From contig NC_082423.1 of NCBI RefSeq assembly GCF_004011695.2, forward strand, positions 1,054,001 to 1,118,000: 64,000 nt of DNA. The letters are read 5' to 3'. Under the pieces are notes generated by a model. It was not told the DNA's origin, did not search any database, and saw only the letters and a list, made by a program, of their open reading frames with translations. Source of the DNA: Ascochyta rabiei (taxonomy: Eukaryota; Ascomycota; Dothideomycetes; Pleosporales; Didymellaceae). Below, in pieces: positions 22,250-36,100 of the stretch (positions are counted from its first letter, which is position 1; each line of letters starts with the position of its first letter). The translations under genes were made by a program, and so were the position numbers.

Positions 22250-22703
22250 CTAATAATTACTCTAGCCTAATATACTATTTAGAAGCGTTGCTATTATCTA
22301 TATCTATAATTTCTGCTGTACAGGTACGCATGTTGTAGCTAGTCTTGCTACAACGCCTACAGTGCCTCTCCTTACGTACCCTCTTTGCAGGCTGTTTAGC
22401 TGCCTCCCTACTACTACAGTACTTCTTAGCTATTAAATCCTGTACGTTACCTACTGTAAGACTCTCCTCTGTTTAAATATACTTTCTTTTACAACTGCGC
22501 TACTCTGTTAGAGTAGCTATTACTTTACAAATACTTGCTAGTTCCTGCACCTGTAACTCTAAATTATAACCTATAATAGCTATGCCTTTTATAAGCAAAT
22601 TAACAGCCTGTAGAAGAGGAGAGACTAGTAATTCTCTATGCCTTTGTATGCGCTTATAAACTAGCGTTAATTACGCCTCTATCTCCTTTAGGGTGGCTGG
22701 CGT
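22250..22703 (-). pseudogene. Transposon B transposase, C-terminal piece
   Basis: Minus strand, from TPATLKEIEA through a Leu-rich helix (LLVSPLLQAVNLLIKGIAII) to a C-terminal zinc knuckle CRRCSKTSYNMRTC (C-x2-C-x4-H/Y... with His changed to Tyr or Asn). Continues the piece at 44583-45780 across copia D. Confidence 0.8.
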
Positions 22704-22708
22704 TTTTA

Positions 22709-22871
22709 TGTTAGATAACCGACCTTACCAAACCAAGTTGGGGGGTTTAGGGTTAACCTCAGTTAACTTAGGGGCTAGCGGCACAAACACATAAAATGAG
22801 CCATTAAGACAGATAATTATTAATTAATTACCTTTATTATTATCTTTGCACATTAAGCATATTATATAACA
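22709..22871 (+). repeat. 5' LTR of copia D
   Basis: 163 bp, only lightly mutated compared with the interior; near-identical to 44415-44577. Confidence 0.88.
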
Positions 22872-22884
22872 ATTAAGAGTCTTA
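22872..22884 (+). other. Putative primer-binding site of copia D
   Basis: ATTAAGAGTCTTA directly follows the 5' LTR. Its complement (TAAGACTCTTAAT) fits the anticodon arm of a tRNA-Lys with anticodon CTT, ending at tRNA position 39. This is the half-tRNA priming arrangement known for Drosophila copia. The same 13 bases follow the 5' LTRs of F1 and F2. Confidence 0.55.
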
Positions 22885-23059
22885 CTAACACTACTAAAAT
22901 AGCCTTTTAATATGTTGCTATTGATTATACGCAATTTAATAATAATTCTTATAGATTACACAACCTACACACCTTAGTTACATTAACTGCAGACCTACTG
23001 CGCCTCTCTAGACGTATAGGAGAAGATAGACCTAAACTAGACTATTTCTCTAAGGACTA

Positions 23060-24065
23060 AGCTATAAGTACCTAACGCCCTAGACATCACTAACTATAAG
23101 AGGAGACCAGCCCTTAGCAATAATAAACAAGGAAACCCTTAGCTTCTAAAAATTCTATCTAAACTATTAACTAACAGCCTAAAGGCATAGAAGGAAGATA
23201 ATAACTATTAGAAGAGCTGCCTTAAATCCTATAAGATAGCGGATAGAGACTACTATAAGGAACAAACTAACCTAGACAAGGTAGTAATATTTACCTAAAG
23301 CTTAGTATTACCTTACCTTATAAAGAACTACTCCTAACTAGGTAAATTAATTTAAATATAGCTTATTAGCCTTAAACACACAGTTAGTATTAATACTAAA
23401 GAAGAACAATTATGCGTACGCTACTAATACCTAGCAGCCCTTAAACTAATAAGACAACCTAGGAGCTAGGATACCTAGCTCCTTAAATATAATTATGCTG
23501 CAACTAATACTAAAATAGAGAGTGTTGCTGAAATATACAATATACAAGACATTGTCTAAGACTTCTTAGATTTAGTAATAAAAATAGCACTAACCTAGGT
23601 AACAATATTCTAGGACTATAGTAGATAAGAACAAAACATAACTTATAAAGAAATAATAAAACGCTTCTAAGAGTATATAAGCAAATACTACCCTAAGGGG
23701 AGATAGTAAAGAGGCACCTTTGCTGCAGGGAACAACTTAACTCTTGCTGCTAGTAGTAAATCTACCCTAGACACTAACAGGGACGCCTCTTATGTTGTTA
23801 AAGACGCATTATCTAATTCTACTACACAGGGGAGTTAGAGAAGACCTTGTTAAAAACAGAATATTAGTTAAATAACTACATTTAAGCAGTCCCTAAGAGG
23901 GGATACAGCAGCAGCTAGAGGAGCAAAATGCCCTACTTGTAGACAACGCTATAGACTAGAAGATTACTACTACGTCTATAAAGATAAAGCACTAGAATAG
24001 TTTACTCTACGTAATAGAATTGCTAAAATAGTACAATTTAGGATAGAACAAAATGCTGACCTTTA
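23060..24065 (+). pseudogene. Copia D gag, broken
   Basis: Helical region (SLVLPYLIKNYS, QLCVRY, NIQDIV, DFLDLVIKIALT) followed by Ser/Thr-rich sequence and a Cys motif CPTCRQRYRLEDYYYVY near 23935-23985, the relic of a copia-type zinc knuckle with His changed to Tyr. Broken by TAA/TAG. Confidence 0.7.
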
Positions 24066-27000
24066 AGATTAGGTTAGATCTGCAAAACAAGATTACACTA
24101 AGACACTAGCTATTAAGACATCCTAAACACTAGAGGCACCTCTAGAATAACTATAGAGATAGAAGATATTAATAATTAATATAAGTCTAGTTGAAGAATT
24201 ATATAATATAGAGCTACTAAGCTACCCTCTTAGAAACTCCTTTATCCTTAACTTAGGATTAACAATCTATATTATAAATAATAAGGACTAAATATAAGAC
24301 CTTACTCTACCTATATTAAACAACTACCTATAGGCAGGAAACTTCTAGGTATAGATATAGGGATATAGCACTGTCTATCTCTATCTATTAAACATAAGCT
24401 AACTAACTACTCTTAAACTATACAACGTAGCATAGTGCCTAGACATACTTTGCAACCTTATCTCTTTCTAACAACTATGTTAACAGGGCATCTAGTAGGA
24501 CACAAAAGGAGATCTAACTTAGCTTAGACAAGTAGATAACACAGCTATTACATCCTTAGATAAACAATATAGATAATAGGTACTTAGGGAACAGCTATAG
24601 ACAGCATTTGCAATATAATTAACACAAAGCTAAATACCTAAGACTGCTACTGCTCTACTATAGCATAAGCAAATAAGGCACCCTAGAGCTGCTACTATTA
24701 AACACCTTATCTAACAATCTTAGGGGGTAAGAGTTAGGGGTATTACTACAGTCTAATATAATACTTACAGACAGGCTAAGACTAAGAGGTAAATTAGTTA
24801 AACACTATAAACAAGCGATAAAGGACTAGGAGAACGCATAGTAATTAACTTCCACTTATATAAAGAAGGAAGCTTTACTAAGGAGAAGAGCTAATTACTT
24901 GCTATTAACAGGCAATCTGGCTTCCTCTAGGACTTCTATTTTAAAGAGAATTAACTAGGAAAGATAATTATCTACTTCCTAGACACTCTTACACAATTCC
25001 TGTTAAAACAATACAAGATCTAGGTTAAGGTAATTAAGTATAATAGTAAAATTACTATAATAAAAGTAGAAGTATTAAGATAGTGCGCTGCATAATTAAT
25101 TAGGCTTAAGTCTTCTACACTAGACACCTAAGTACAGAATAGAGGTGCTGAACGCTTAGGGGGTATAATAAAAGATAGGGTACGCACTATAAGATTAGAC
25201 GCAAACCTACTATAGGAAATATAGCTAGTGATTATAAGGGCAGTAGTATACCTACATAAGTAAACACTAAGGTTATTAAATAACTAGAAAACACCCTATA
25301 ATGTGTTCTTTACCTATATAGCTTGACTAGCTAGCCTAAAAATATAAAGTAGGAAACTAAACTAGGTATATCTAAAAGTATATAGATATAAAGCCTTTGC
25401 TCTTATAAGTAACACCCTTTAAGGAAAATTATAACTCTAGTAACTAGACCTAAGAGTATAGGTAGGATACCTAGTAAGATACTAATCCTTAAATATATAT
25501 TAGATATAGATTCTAACCTTAGTAAAAGTTATTAGTATAAGAGACGTAATCTTTAATAAGGATACTGTCTTTAGCAGCTAGACTTAGGACCTAATAGACA
25601 ACCTTATGCACAGCACTCTTAAAGAGATAGCAACATAGACAAGAAGCGTAGAGCTTCTACCTCTACCCTAAAATAAGGCTAAAATCTAGTTATTCTATAA
25701 GGACAATACTATTACACACTTAAATACTATAGAAGATTAACTAGGATATAATAATAGACAGAAAGCTAGACATATATATCTAACTCCTCCCCTAACTCTG
25801 CTACTAGTTGCGCTGTTAATAAACATGTTATTGCTATCCTAATTAGCAAGAGGTAACAGCTAATTAGGAGTTAGCAGGTAGCACTAGTTAACTGCTGATT
25901 AGTTAGAATGAACGCTAGCGTAATCTTAAGGAACTTTACAAACTATCCTGTAGAAAGCTGCATTTATAGCTAGCATACAAGGCAGATACATAGGCACATA
26001 CTAGGGCAACAATATTAATAAGGCTAGGTTAAAATAAATGCTATTAAAAGGGCTTAAGCCTTATTAAAGCTAACTTCTACTAGAGCCAACGGCACAATTA
26101 AACCTAGAGGACCACCCGCTTTACTAATAGTTCAAAGAAGCTAAGTAAGAACACCTTAGTAGCTATTAGAACATAAAGTTATAGTCTAAAGTACCCCTAA
26201 TAAAGACTAAGGTAGTAGGATACTAGATACTTAACTGTATGTAGGTATACACGTATAAGCTTAATAAGAACTACTACCTACTTAAATATAAGGCGCGACT
26301 AGTAGTCTAAGGTAACTAGCAACAAAATATTACTTCTAAAGATACCTACGTAGCAACACTAGCTAGCAGGTCCTTTAGAATGCTTATAGCAATTTTAGCA
26401 GCACATAACCTAAAACTTAAGTAGTTTAATGTTATAAACGCCTTTATTTATACATTAATTAATAGAGAGGTCTATATAAGGATGCCAGGTAGGTATTAGA
26501 GACTAGGCATAGTCCTATAGCTACACAAGGCACTATATAGACTAAGAATCTCTCTACTCCTCTAGCAAAAGGAATTTACATCTACTCTAATAAGCTATAG
26601 ATTTGCAGTTGTTCCCTATAAACCCTGCTGCTTACTTAAGAATAGAGTTACTATCTTCTTCTATATAGACAATATTATTAAAGCTTATTACCTAACTAGA
26701 AGACATAAGGCAGATAAGGCCCTTAGCTATATTACTAACAAATACTCTGTTACAGGAGGAAACAATCTGCAATAGTTCCTAGGAGTAGAGACAACCTAAG
26801 ATTAAGACAACCTAAGGATCCTCCTCTTATAGGCGTTATATATTAACAAAATTGTCTCCCTAGCAGATAATACAGATATACAACATAACACACTAATATT
26901 AAGCATTAAGCTTCTACTTAATAAAGGGGAAGCTGCAGTATTAGAAATTAACAGATACTAGAGAAAGATTAGATCTCTCCTCTTTGCTGCAGTTACTACT

Positions 27001-27421
27001 AGGCCTAATATTGCCTTTGCTATATCTAGGCTGGCACAGTTTCTAACTTACCCTAGACAGCAGCACTATAACGCAGCAGATTAAGTACTATTGTACCTAC
27101 AAGGAACATAAGACCTGTCCCTTACCTTTAGAGGCAACAAGCACCTAGTAGTCGCTAGTAATGCATTATCTACTAATAATACTCTTAATAGGAAGAGCTT
27201 CTAAGGATATACTATTAAACTATATAGAGGACTTATTACCTAGAGAGCTAATAAATAAGACACAGTTACTATATTAACAACTAAAGCAGAGCTACTTACC
27301 CTAGTATAGGTAGCTAAGGAAGCTGTCTTTATCTTACAACTATTATTAGAACTTAGCATACACCTCTTATAATTAGTAATTACTATTTAATGAAATAATA
27401 CCTAGACTATCTAATTAATTA
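24066..27421 (+). pseudogene. Copia D pol: integrase, RT (RVT_2), start of RNase H
   Basis: Integrase zone about 24640-25250. RVT_2 reverse transcriptase at 26090-26900: PLIKTKVVGY, YKARLVVQGN, FNVINAFIYTLINREVYIRM, LHKALYRLR and the active site FFYIDNIIK (YVDD to YIDN). RNase H starts with SRLAQFLTYPRQQHY and ANKQDTVTILTTKAELL, then is cut at 27426 by element E1 and resumes at 44100 in the same frame. Confidence 0.88.
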
Positions 27422-27426
27422 ATAAG

Positions 27427-27619
27427 TGTTACGGGTGTTCTCCCTACAGCAGCGAATACCTTAGTCAGGTCCTAGGCTAAGCCTAGAGACCTACTAACCA
27501 GTATAGAACATCCACACACCTAAAGACTTATCTATAAAGGATTTGTCTTATCTATTAATATTACCTATTATTTCATCCTATATTGCTCTACTCTATTACC
27601 TGCCTACAGTGCCCTTACA
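27427..27619 (+). repeat. 5' LTR of E1
   Basis: 193 bp starting TGTTACGGGTGTTCTCC, ending GTGCCCTTACA. Four collinear copies exist in the window. Confidence 0.9.
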
Positions 27620-27699
27620 ATTTAAATCCTTTATACTTCCTCTCAGAACAGGCAGCTAATTAGCAGCAGAGAGACGAGAAAAAAACTTAGCTATTAGCA

Positions 27700-29060
27700 A
27701 TAGCTAGAGGACAACGCAACCTCTGCTTAACTACTAGCAATGTAGAGGAGTTGACCCCTTACAACAACCTTAGTCAGGAGCTAGATACGCAATGCTGCGA
27801 CAACGCGCCTAAGGTATTGCTAGCACCTATAGAGCTACTGCTTAACCCTTACATTAGGGGCAGGTTAGCTACTACAGTAGTAAGCATTATAATGCTAGAC
27901 GTCCTAACACTACGCATTACATAAATAGAGTTGCTACAGGCTTCTATCCTGTTATTGCTAGAGGCACTTAACAAGGCAGAATTGTCTAGCGCCCCTAAAC
28001 AAGAAATTAAAATCTAGCAGCAGTAATTTAACTAGGTAGTAGAGACCCTGTAGCGGACACATGTCGGACCTACGCTAGGTAGCTACTGCCTAGCGTTTAA
28101 TAAGGCTAGCAAGATAATATAAGTCCTTAACAATGTCTAACCTAAGCTAAAACTTAGGACAGATAACAAGCCTCTATTAACCTAGTAGGTAGACTAGTAG
28201 ATTAAGGACATAGACACGGCGTTCTAGTACGCTTAAGTAGTTAAAGACTCTGTAACCTGTACCTATTAGATTATAGGCACTATCTACTATAGTATCTATT
28301 AAGAATTAATCTAACAACGTATTAATAAGGGATTAATGTGAACCTAGGCTAACCTCTGCGTAGAGGAGGAGCAGCTTATATAAGACCTAGTCTTTACTTA
28401 GTATAAGAACTATAATAAGTACTTTAACTATAAGTAGAAGGCTAACAATTCTGTTAACACCTTTCTAATAAAGTTAAACAAGCGGGAGTCTCTACTGCCC
28501 TGCAACTTTACTAAGTTTAATAACAGCATAGATAACTATAAGTTTAAGATAGCATTTATATAGAGCCTTACTCCCTATAAACTCTAATATAAGATCTAGC
28601 GTAATAGCAGCCTAGAACATATTACTAAGTAGATAGAGTTTAAACAGGCCCTCTATAACGCAGAGACCGCAACAGTCCCCTTAAATTCAAGCCTCTAGAC
28701 TAAAGGCAGCGGTTAAAACAAAAGACCTTACTCTTCTTCTAATAGGGGAGGATTTAAAAGGCACTACAGCCAGGCCTTAACCCCCTCTAGGAGCAACGCC
28801 AGAAAGCAGCCAGGAGACTCCCAGCCAGCAACTAATAACGCTAATTTAGCAGGAGGTAAGGGGTCCTATAGGGGCAATTACCACTAACAATCTAATTAGG
28901 GTAGTTATTATTAGCTAAATTAGGGGCAAAACCCTTAGGGCTATTAGCAACAGAGCTATTAGAGAGGCCGCAGAGGCAGTAATTAACAACCTAGTAGCAA
29001 CTAGGGAAATAGGAAGCCCTAGTTACTAACCTTTCCTACCTATAACTAGGGCTAGAGACT
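27700..29060 (+). pseudogene. E1 gag, broken
   Basis: Capsid-like region (NNLSQELDTQCCDNAP, KVLLAPIELLLNP, IRGRLATTVVS), then a basic, Arg/Gly-rich tail (SNRGGFKRHYSQ, RGRRGSN) in place of a classical knuckle. Interrupted by TAG/TAA. The E2 copy at 31830-33190 is parallel throughout. Confidence 0.7.
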
Positions 29061-31551
29061 AAAGGGAAATAAACCTGTATAGTAGTTACTATCCAGCTAA
29101 TTAACTCTAAGGGTAACCCTAGGACTCTCTAGGCCTTGTACAACTTAGGTTTAGAGCTAAACCTTATTACTAAACAGGTAGCTAAAGACCTAGGGCTTAA
29201 CCTAAAGGGAACGGACCAGCGACTAAACGTGGTAGTCCTGGACAATACAAAGCTGTTGTTAACAGAGCAGTACTAGTTAACAATAGTCTGCTACAACAGT
29301 AAGGGAACACCTAAGACAGTTAGTCTAACTAAATTCTAGTCTATATTATTTGTTAGATACAACCTAGTATTAGGTTATCTATAGCTAGCTAAGGCGGACC
29401 TATATATCTGTTTCTCTGCAGGAACCTATAAGTAGTTTACAGACAACATTAAGAGAGTCTAGCTAGTAACTGCTAAACAATTATTTAGTAACCTAGACCT
29501 AGGCAAGCATCTATACCTACTACAGTCTAAGAGTCTAGGTATAGGGGCCTAACAGACGTCTACTAGACAGATAACAGACAGACGCTAGACGCAACCCTTG
29601 CTGAGTAGTTAAGGATTATAGCAGTAGGAATTAATAGTAGCCCTATACTAGAGGCTAATGCCCTAGACATAGAAGAGCTTAAATACGTGCCTAAGCACCT
29701 CTATTATAAGTAGTTTGCGTTTAGTAAACGCTAGACAAGTGTATTAGCGCCCTACTAGGAGTATGATTACTCTATAGAGATTAAGGCAGGTGCTAAGGTT
29801 CCTAACCTCCTAATCTATAACCTGTTCTGATAAGAACTAGATATACTCTAGGAATACCTTAAGGCAGCGCAGGAGAAGGGCTAGATCTGCCTAAGCAAGT
29901 TGCTGGCAGAAGCACCTATCCTGTTTGTTCCTAAACCTAATAGCACTATAAGATTATATGTTAATTATTAGAGATTAAACAAGATAACTATTAAGAATTA
30001 GTATCCTATCCTGCTAGTAAGCGAGATAATGGATCGTCTGTTAAAAGCGAAGGTCTTCACTAAGCTGGATCTACGTGACGCCTACCATAGGCTCTAGATT
30101 AAGCAGGGTAATAAGTAGAAGACTGCGTTTAAGACGTAATACAGTTATTTTAAATACCTAGTAATGCTGTTTAGCTTAGCTAACGCACTAGCCACGTTCT
30201 AATCCTATATCTACAGAGCCCTAGAAGGCCTACTAGATAGGATCTGCGTGGTTTACCTAGACAACATCCTTATCTATTCCTAGGACAAGAAAGACCACAA
30301 CAGGCACCTTAAAGAGGTCCTTAATTGCCTGGTTAAATAGGGGATGTTTGCGACGGTAAGCAAGTGCGTCTTCTCTAGCAAGTTAGTAGAGTTTCTAGGA
30401 TTTGTTATTACCCTAGACGGTGTAGTAATAGATCCTAAGAGGGTCTGCACTATTACTAAATAGCCTAAACTATCTAGTTATAAGGATATTTAAGTGTTCA
30501 TAGGCTTTACTAACTTTTATTAGCAATTTATATTTATCTACTTAGAAATTATCTAGCTGCTTATTAACTATATAACGGCCGCCTAACACCTAGCAGAGGA
30601 CTAGAGGGTCCCTAGTTAAGAAGAGGGGGGGGCAAGACTAAAGAAGAGTTAGAAGGGACTAATAAAATAGTATAAACTATAGCACTAGCTAGAGGAAGCG
30701 CGTACAGCGTTCCTTATAATTAGGGAGAAGTTTATAGGGGCCCTAGTACTTTAGCACTTTAACCTAAACAAGCCTATTATTATTCTTACTAACGCGTTAG
30801 ACTTTGCTATAGCAGCTATCCTGTTGCAACCCTAAACGTCTAAAGTGGCCACAGAGCTACACTAGAAGCCTGTGGCATTTTAGAGCTAGAAGTTTACAGG
30901 CCTATCTATTAGATAGCATACCTATAATAAAGAACTGTCTGTAATTATTAAAGCCTTTAGGCAGTAGAGACACTATCTTAAACACGCCCTAGTAACAATT
31001 AGAGTACTCTTAGATTACAATAACCTAAGGTACTTTATAACAATAAAGAAGCTCTCTCCTAAGTAAGCCTAATAGGCGTAGGAGCTAGTAAGATTTAACT
31101 TTAAAGTTAAATATAAGCTAGGACCTAAAAACGCAGTAGACAGCCTATTAAGGCGTCTAGATTACGTAGAAGGTCTTAAGGTTAGAGAACAGTAGGCCCT
31201 GCAGGACGCTATGCTGCCTACCTTACAACAAAAGCTTTAAATCTAGATAATTTATAAGTCTAGGGCTTAAAACAATGTATAGGCAACATGTAGGCTTAAC
31301 GTACCTGTGGCGGACCTAGCAGCAGTCTAGCAACTACCTAAAGTTATCCCTAAGGAATTCCGCTAATATTATATTAGCCTTAGAGACTTGTCTCCTCTAG
31401 CTCTTAACCCTCTAACTAATAGCTATTAGAGCTAGGGTTAATCTAAAGACACTAAAGCCAGGGGACTGGACTTTAACGTTGCAGAAGCTCTCCTTTGTAG
31501 CCTAGACAACAGAGTTAGTGCCTCTACAAACCTTGCAAACAAAGCTGCGCA
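29061..31551 (+). pseudogene. E1 pol, first half: protease, RT, RNase H
   Basis: Protease region 29060-29550 (LVYNLGLELNLIT-like). RT 29880-30500: [28 protein letters not shown] and the active site VVYLDNILIYS (YLDD to YLDN), then LVEFLGFVITLDGVV. RNase H 30700-31200: PIIILTNALDFAIAAILLQP and YNKELSVIIKAF. Cut at 31556 by E2, continued at 39960. Confidence 0.88.
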
Positions 31552-31556
31552 GGGAG

Positions 31557-31749
31557 TGTTACGGGTGTTCTCCCTACAGCAGGGGATACCTCAGTTAGGT
31601 CCTAGGCTAAGCCTAGAGACCTACCAACCAGTATATAACATCCACACACCTAAAGACTTATCTATTAAGGATTTGTCTTATCTATTAATATTACCTATTA
31701 TTTCATCCTATATCGCTCTGCTCTATTGCCTGCCTACAGTGCCCTTACA
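31557..31749 (+). repeat. 5' LTR of E2
   Basis: 193 bp, near-identical to the other E LTRs. A chance open frame across it and the leader (31556-31852) is not a gene. Confidence 0.9.
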
Positions 31750-31829
31750 ATTCGAATCCTTTATACTTCCTCTTGGAACAGGCAGCCAATTAGCAGCAGA
31801 GAGACAGGGAAAAAAAAACTTAGCCATTA

Positions 31830-33190
31830 GCAATGGCTGGAGGACGACGTAACCTCTGCTTAACCACAAGCAACGTAGAGGAGTTGCCCCCTTGCAACGA
31901 CCTTAGTTAGGAGCTAGATGCGCAACGCTGCGACAATGCGCCTAGGGTATTGCTGGCACCTATAGAGCTACTGCTTAACCCTTATATTAGGGGCAGGTTA
32001 GCTACTACAGCAGTAAGCATTGCAACGCTAGACGTCCTAACGCTACACGTTACACAAATAGAGTTACTATAGGCTTCTATCCTGTTATTGCTAGAAGCAC
32101 TTAACAAGGCAGAATTGTCTAGCGCCCCTGAACAAGAAATCAAAATCCAGTAGCAGTAATTTAACTAGGCAGTAGAGACCCTGCAGTAGACGCACGTCAG
32201 ACCTACGCTAGGTAGCTACTGCCTAGCGTTTAACAAGGCTGGCAAGATAATACAAGTCCTTAACAACGTCTAACCTAAGCTAAAACTTAGGATAGATAAT
32301 AAGCCTCTATTAACCTAGCAGGTGGACTAGTAGATTAAGGACATAGACACGGCGTTCTAGTACGCTTAAGTAGTTAAAGACTCTATAACCTGCACCTATT
32401 AGATTATAGGCACTATCCACTATAGTGTCTATTAAGAATTAATCTAACAACGTATTAACAAGGGATTAATCTAAACCTAGGCCAACCTCTGCGTAGAGGA
32501 GGAGCAGCTTGTACAGGACCTAGTCTTTACTTAGTATAAGAACTATAATAAGTACTTTAACTATAAGTAGAAGGCTAACAATTCTGTTAACACCTTCCTA
32601 ATAAAGTTAAATAAGCAGGAGTCTCTACTGCTCTGTAACTTTGCTAAGTTTAACAACAGTATAGATAACTATAAGTTTAAGATAGTATTTGTATAGAGCC
32701 TTACTCCCTATAAACTCTAACATACGATCTAGCGTAATAGCAGCCTAGAATATATTACTAAGTAGATAGAGTTTAAATGGGCCCTCTGTAACGCAGAGAC
32801 CGTAACAGTCCCCTTAAACTTAAGCCTCTAGGCTGAAGGCAGCAGTTAAAATAAAAGACCTTACTCTTCTTCTAATAGGGGAGGGTTTAAAAGGCACTAT
32901 AGCTAGGCCTTAACCCCCTCCAGAAGCAACGCTAGAAAGCAGCTAGGAGACTCCCAGCCAGCAACTAATAACGCTAATTTAGCAGGAGGCAAGGGGTCCT
33001 ACAGGGGCAATTACCACTAACAATCTAATAGGGGTAGTTATTATTAGCTAAACTAGGGGTAAAACCCTTAGGGCCATCAGCAACAGAGCTATTAGAGAGG
33101 CCGCGGAGGCAGTAATTAACAATCCAGTGGCAACTAGGGAAATAGGAAGCCCTAGTTGCTAACCTTTCCTACCTACAACTAGGGCTAGAG
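31830..33190 (+). pseudogene. E2 gag, broken
   Basis: Parallel to the E1 gag with differences almost only C/T and G/A. Includes the leading PPCNDLS-like region, the helical capsid part and the basic Gly/Arg tail around 32870-33130. Confidence 0.7.
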
Positions 33191-36100
33191 ACTAAAGGGA
33201 AACAAACCTATATAGTGGTTACTATCTAGCTAATTAACTCTAAGGGTAACCCTAGGACTCTCTAGGCCTTATACAACTTAGGTTTAGAGCTAGACCTTAT
33301 TACTAAACAGGTAGCTAAAGACTTAGGGCTTAACCTAGAGGGAACTGACCAGCGACTAAACGCGGTGGTCCTGGACAATACAAAGCTGTTGTTGACAGAG
33401 CAGTACTAGTTAATAATGGTCTGCTACAACAGTAAGGGAACGCCTAAGACAGTTAGTCTAACTAAACTCTAGTCTACATTATTTGTTAGATATAACCTGG
33501 TATTAGGTTATCTATAGCTAGCTAAGGTAGACCTATGTATCTACTTCTCTGTAGGAACCTATAAGTGGTTTACAGACAACATTAAGAGAGTCTAGCTAGT
33601 AACCGCTAAACAATTGTTTAGTGACCTAGACCTAGACAAGTATCTATACCTACTATAGTCTAAGAGTCTAGGTATAGGGGGTCTAACAGACGTCTACTAG
33701 ACAGACAACAGACAGACACTAGACACAACCCTTACTAAGTAGTTAAGGATTATAGCAGTGGGAATTAACAGTAGCCCTATACTAGAGGCAGACGCCCTAG
33801 ACATAGAAGAGCTTAAATACGTGCCTAAGCACCTCTATTATAAGTAGTTTGTGTTTAGCAAACGCTAGACAAGTGTATTAGCGCCTTACTAGGAGTATGA
33901 TTACTCTATAGAGATTAAGGCAGGTGCTAAGGTTCTTAACCTCCTAATCTATAACCTGTCCTGCTAAGAACTAGATATACTCTAGGAATACCTTAAGGCG
34001 GCATAGGAGAAGGGCTGGATCTGCCTAAGTAAGTCGCTAGCAGGAGCACCTATCCTGTTTGTTCCTAAACCTAATAGCACTATAAGATTGTGTGTTAATT
34101 ATTAGGGATTAAATAAAATAACTATTAAGAATTAGTATCCTATTCTGCTGGTGAGTAAGATAATAGATTGTCTGTTAAAAGTAAAGGTCTTTACTAAGCT
34201 AGACCTACATAACACCTACTATAGGCTCTAGATTAAGGAGGGTAACAAGTGGAAGACTGCGTTTAAGACGCAATACGGTCATTTTAAATACCTAGTAATG
34301 CTGTTTAGCTTAGCCAACGCACTAGCTACGTTCTAATCCTATATCTACAGAGCCCTAGAAGGCCTACTAGATAGGATCTGCGTAGTTTACCTAGACAACA
34401 TCCTCATCTATTCCTAGGAAAAGAAGGACTACAACAAGCACGTTAAAGAGGTCCTTAATTGCCTGGTTAAATAGGGGATGTTTGCGAAGGCAAGCAAGTG
34501 CGCCTTCTCCAGCAAGTTAGTAGAGTTTCTAGGATTTGTTATTACCCTAGACAGTGTAGTAATAGACCCTAAGAGGGTATGTACTATTACTAAATGGCCT
34601 AAACTATCTAGTTATAAGGATATTTAAGTGTTCTTAGGCTTTATTAACTTTTATTAGCAATTTATATTTAACTACTTAGGAATTGTCTAGCTGCTTATTA
34701 ACTATATAACGGCCGCCTAACACCTAGTAGAGGACTAGAGGGTCCCTAGTAAAGAAGAGGGGGGGGCAAGACTAAAGAAGAGTTAGAAGGGACTAATAAA
34801 ATAGTATAAACTATAGCACTAGCTAGAGGAAGCGCGTACAGCGTTCCTTATACTTAGGGAGAAGTTTATAGGGGCCCTAGTACTTTAGCACTTTAACCTA
34901 AAGAAGCCTATTATTGTCCTTACTAACGCGTTAGACTTTGCTATAGCAGCTATCCTGTTACAACCCTAAACATCTAAAGTGGCTACAGAGCTACACTAGA
35001 AGCCTGTGGCATTTTAGAGCTAGAAGTTTACAGGCCTATCTATTAGATAGCATACCTACAATAAAGAACTGTCTGCAATTGTTAAAGCCTTTAGGCAGTA
35101 GAGACACTATCTTAAACACGCCCTAGTAACAATTAGAGTACTCTTAGATTACAATAACCTAAGGTACTTTATAACAACAAAGGAGCTCTCTCCTAAGTAA
35201 GCCTAATAGGCGGAGGAGCTAGCAAGATTTAACTTTAAAGTTAAATACAAGCTAGAACCTAAAAATGCAGCAGACAGCCTATTAAGGCGTCTAGATTACG
35301 CAGAAGGTCTTAAGGTTAGAGAATAGCAGGCCCTGTAGGACGCTATGCTGCCTACCTTACAACAAAAGCTTTAAATCTAGATAATTTGCAAGTCTAGGGC
35401 TTAAAACAATGCACAGGTAACATCTAGGCTTAACATACCTGTGGCGGACCTAGCAGCAGTCTAGCAACTACCTAAAGTTGTCCCTAAGGAATTCTGCTAA
35501 TATCAGATTAGCCTTAGAGACTTATCTCCTCTGGCTCTTAACCCTCTATCTAATAGCCATCAGAGCCAGGGTTAATCCCAAGACACTGAAGCTAGGGGAC
35601 TAGACTTTAACGTTGCAGAAGCTCTTCTTTGTAGCCTAGACAACAGAGTTAGTGCCCCTACAAACCTTGCGAACGAAGCTGCGCAGGGGGATTCCGCTTA
35701 TGCCCTAGAGACACTAGTAATCCTAGCAGATTTTGTTAAGCAGGTCTAGTAACGGGACGTACTATACCCCAGAAAGCTATTGCTAACAACTAGGACAGAT
35801 GGCGGAGCGAAGAAGGCACAACACTACTGGGAGGTTAACCTAAGTAGGACCTTACGCAGGAGTAGAAAAGTTTAGATTCCTAATAATATTACTCTGCGCC
35901 ACACTATCCTATTAAGGAACTATAATGACCCTATAGGAGGTCACTATAGCGTAGATAAGACTGCTAAAGTACTTAAGAAGAAGTACTATTAGCTAGGGCT
36001 AATAAAGGACGTACATTACTACATCTAAAGGTGCCCTAAGTGCTAACTCTACAAAATTAGGAGACATAAACTGTAGGGATTACTTACACTACTTCTAGTC

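Noticed and set aside
31556..31852. ORF of 98 codons across an E LTR
   Set aside because: Covers LTR and leader only; its equivalent in E1 is broken, so not a gene.
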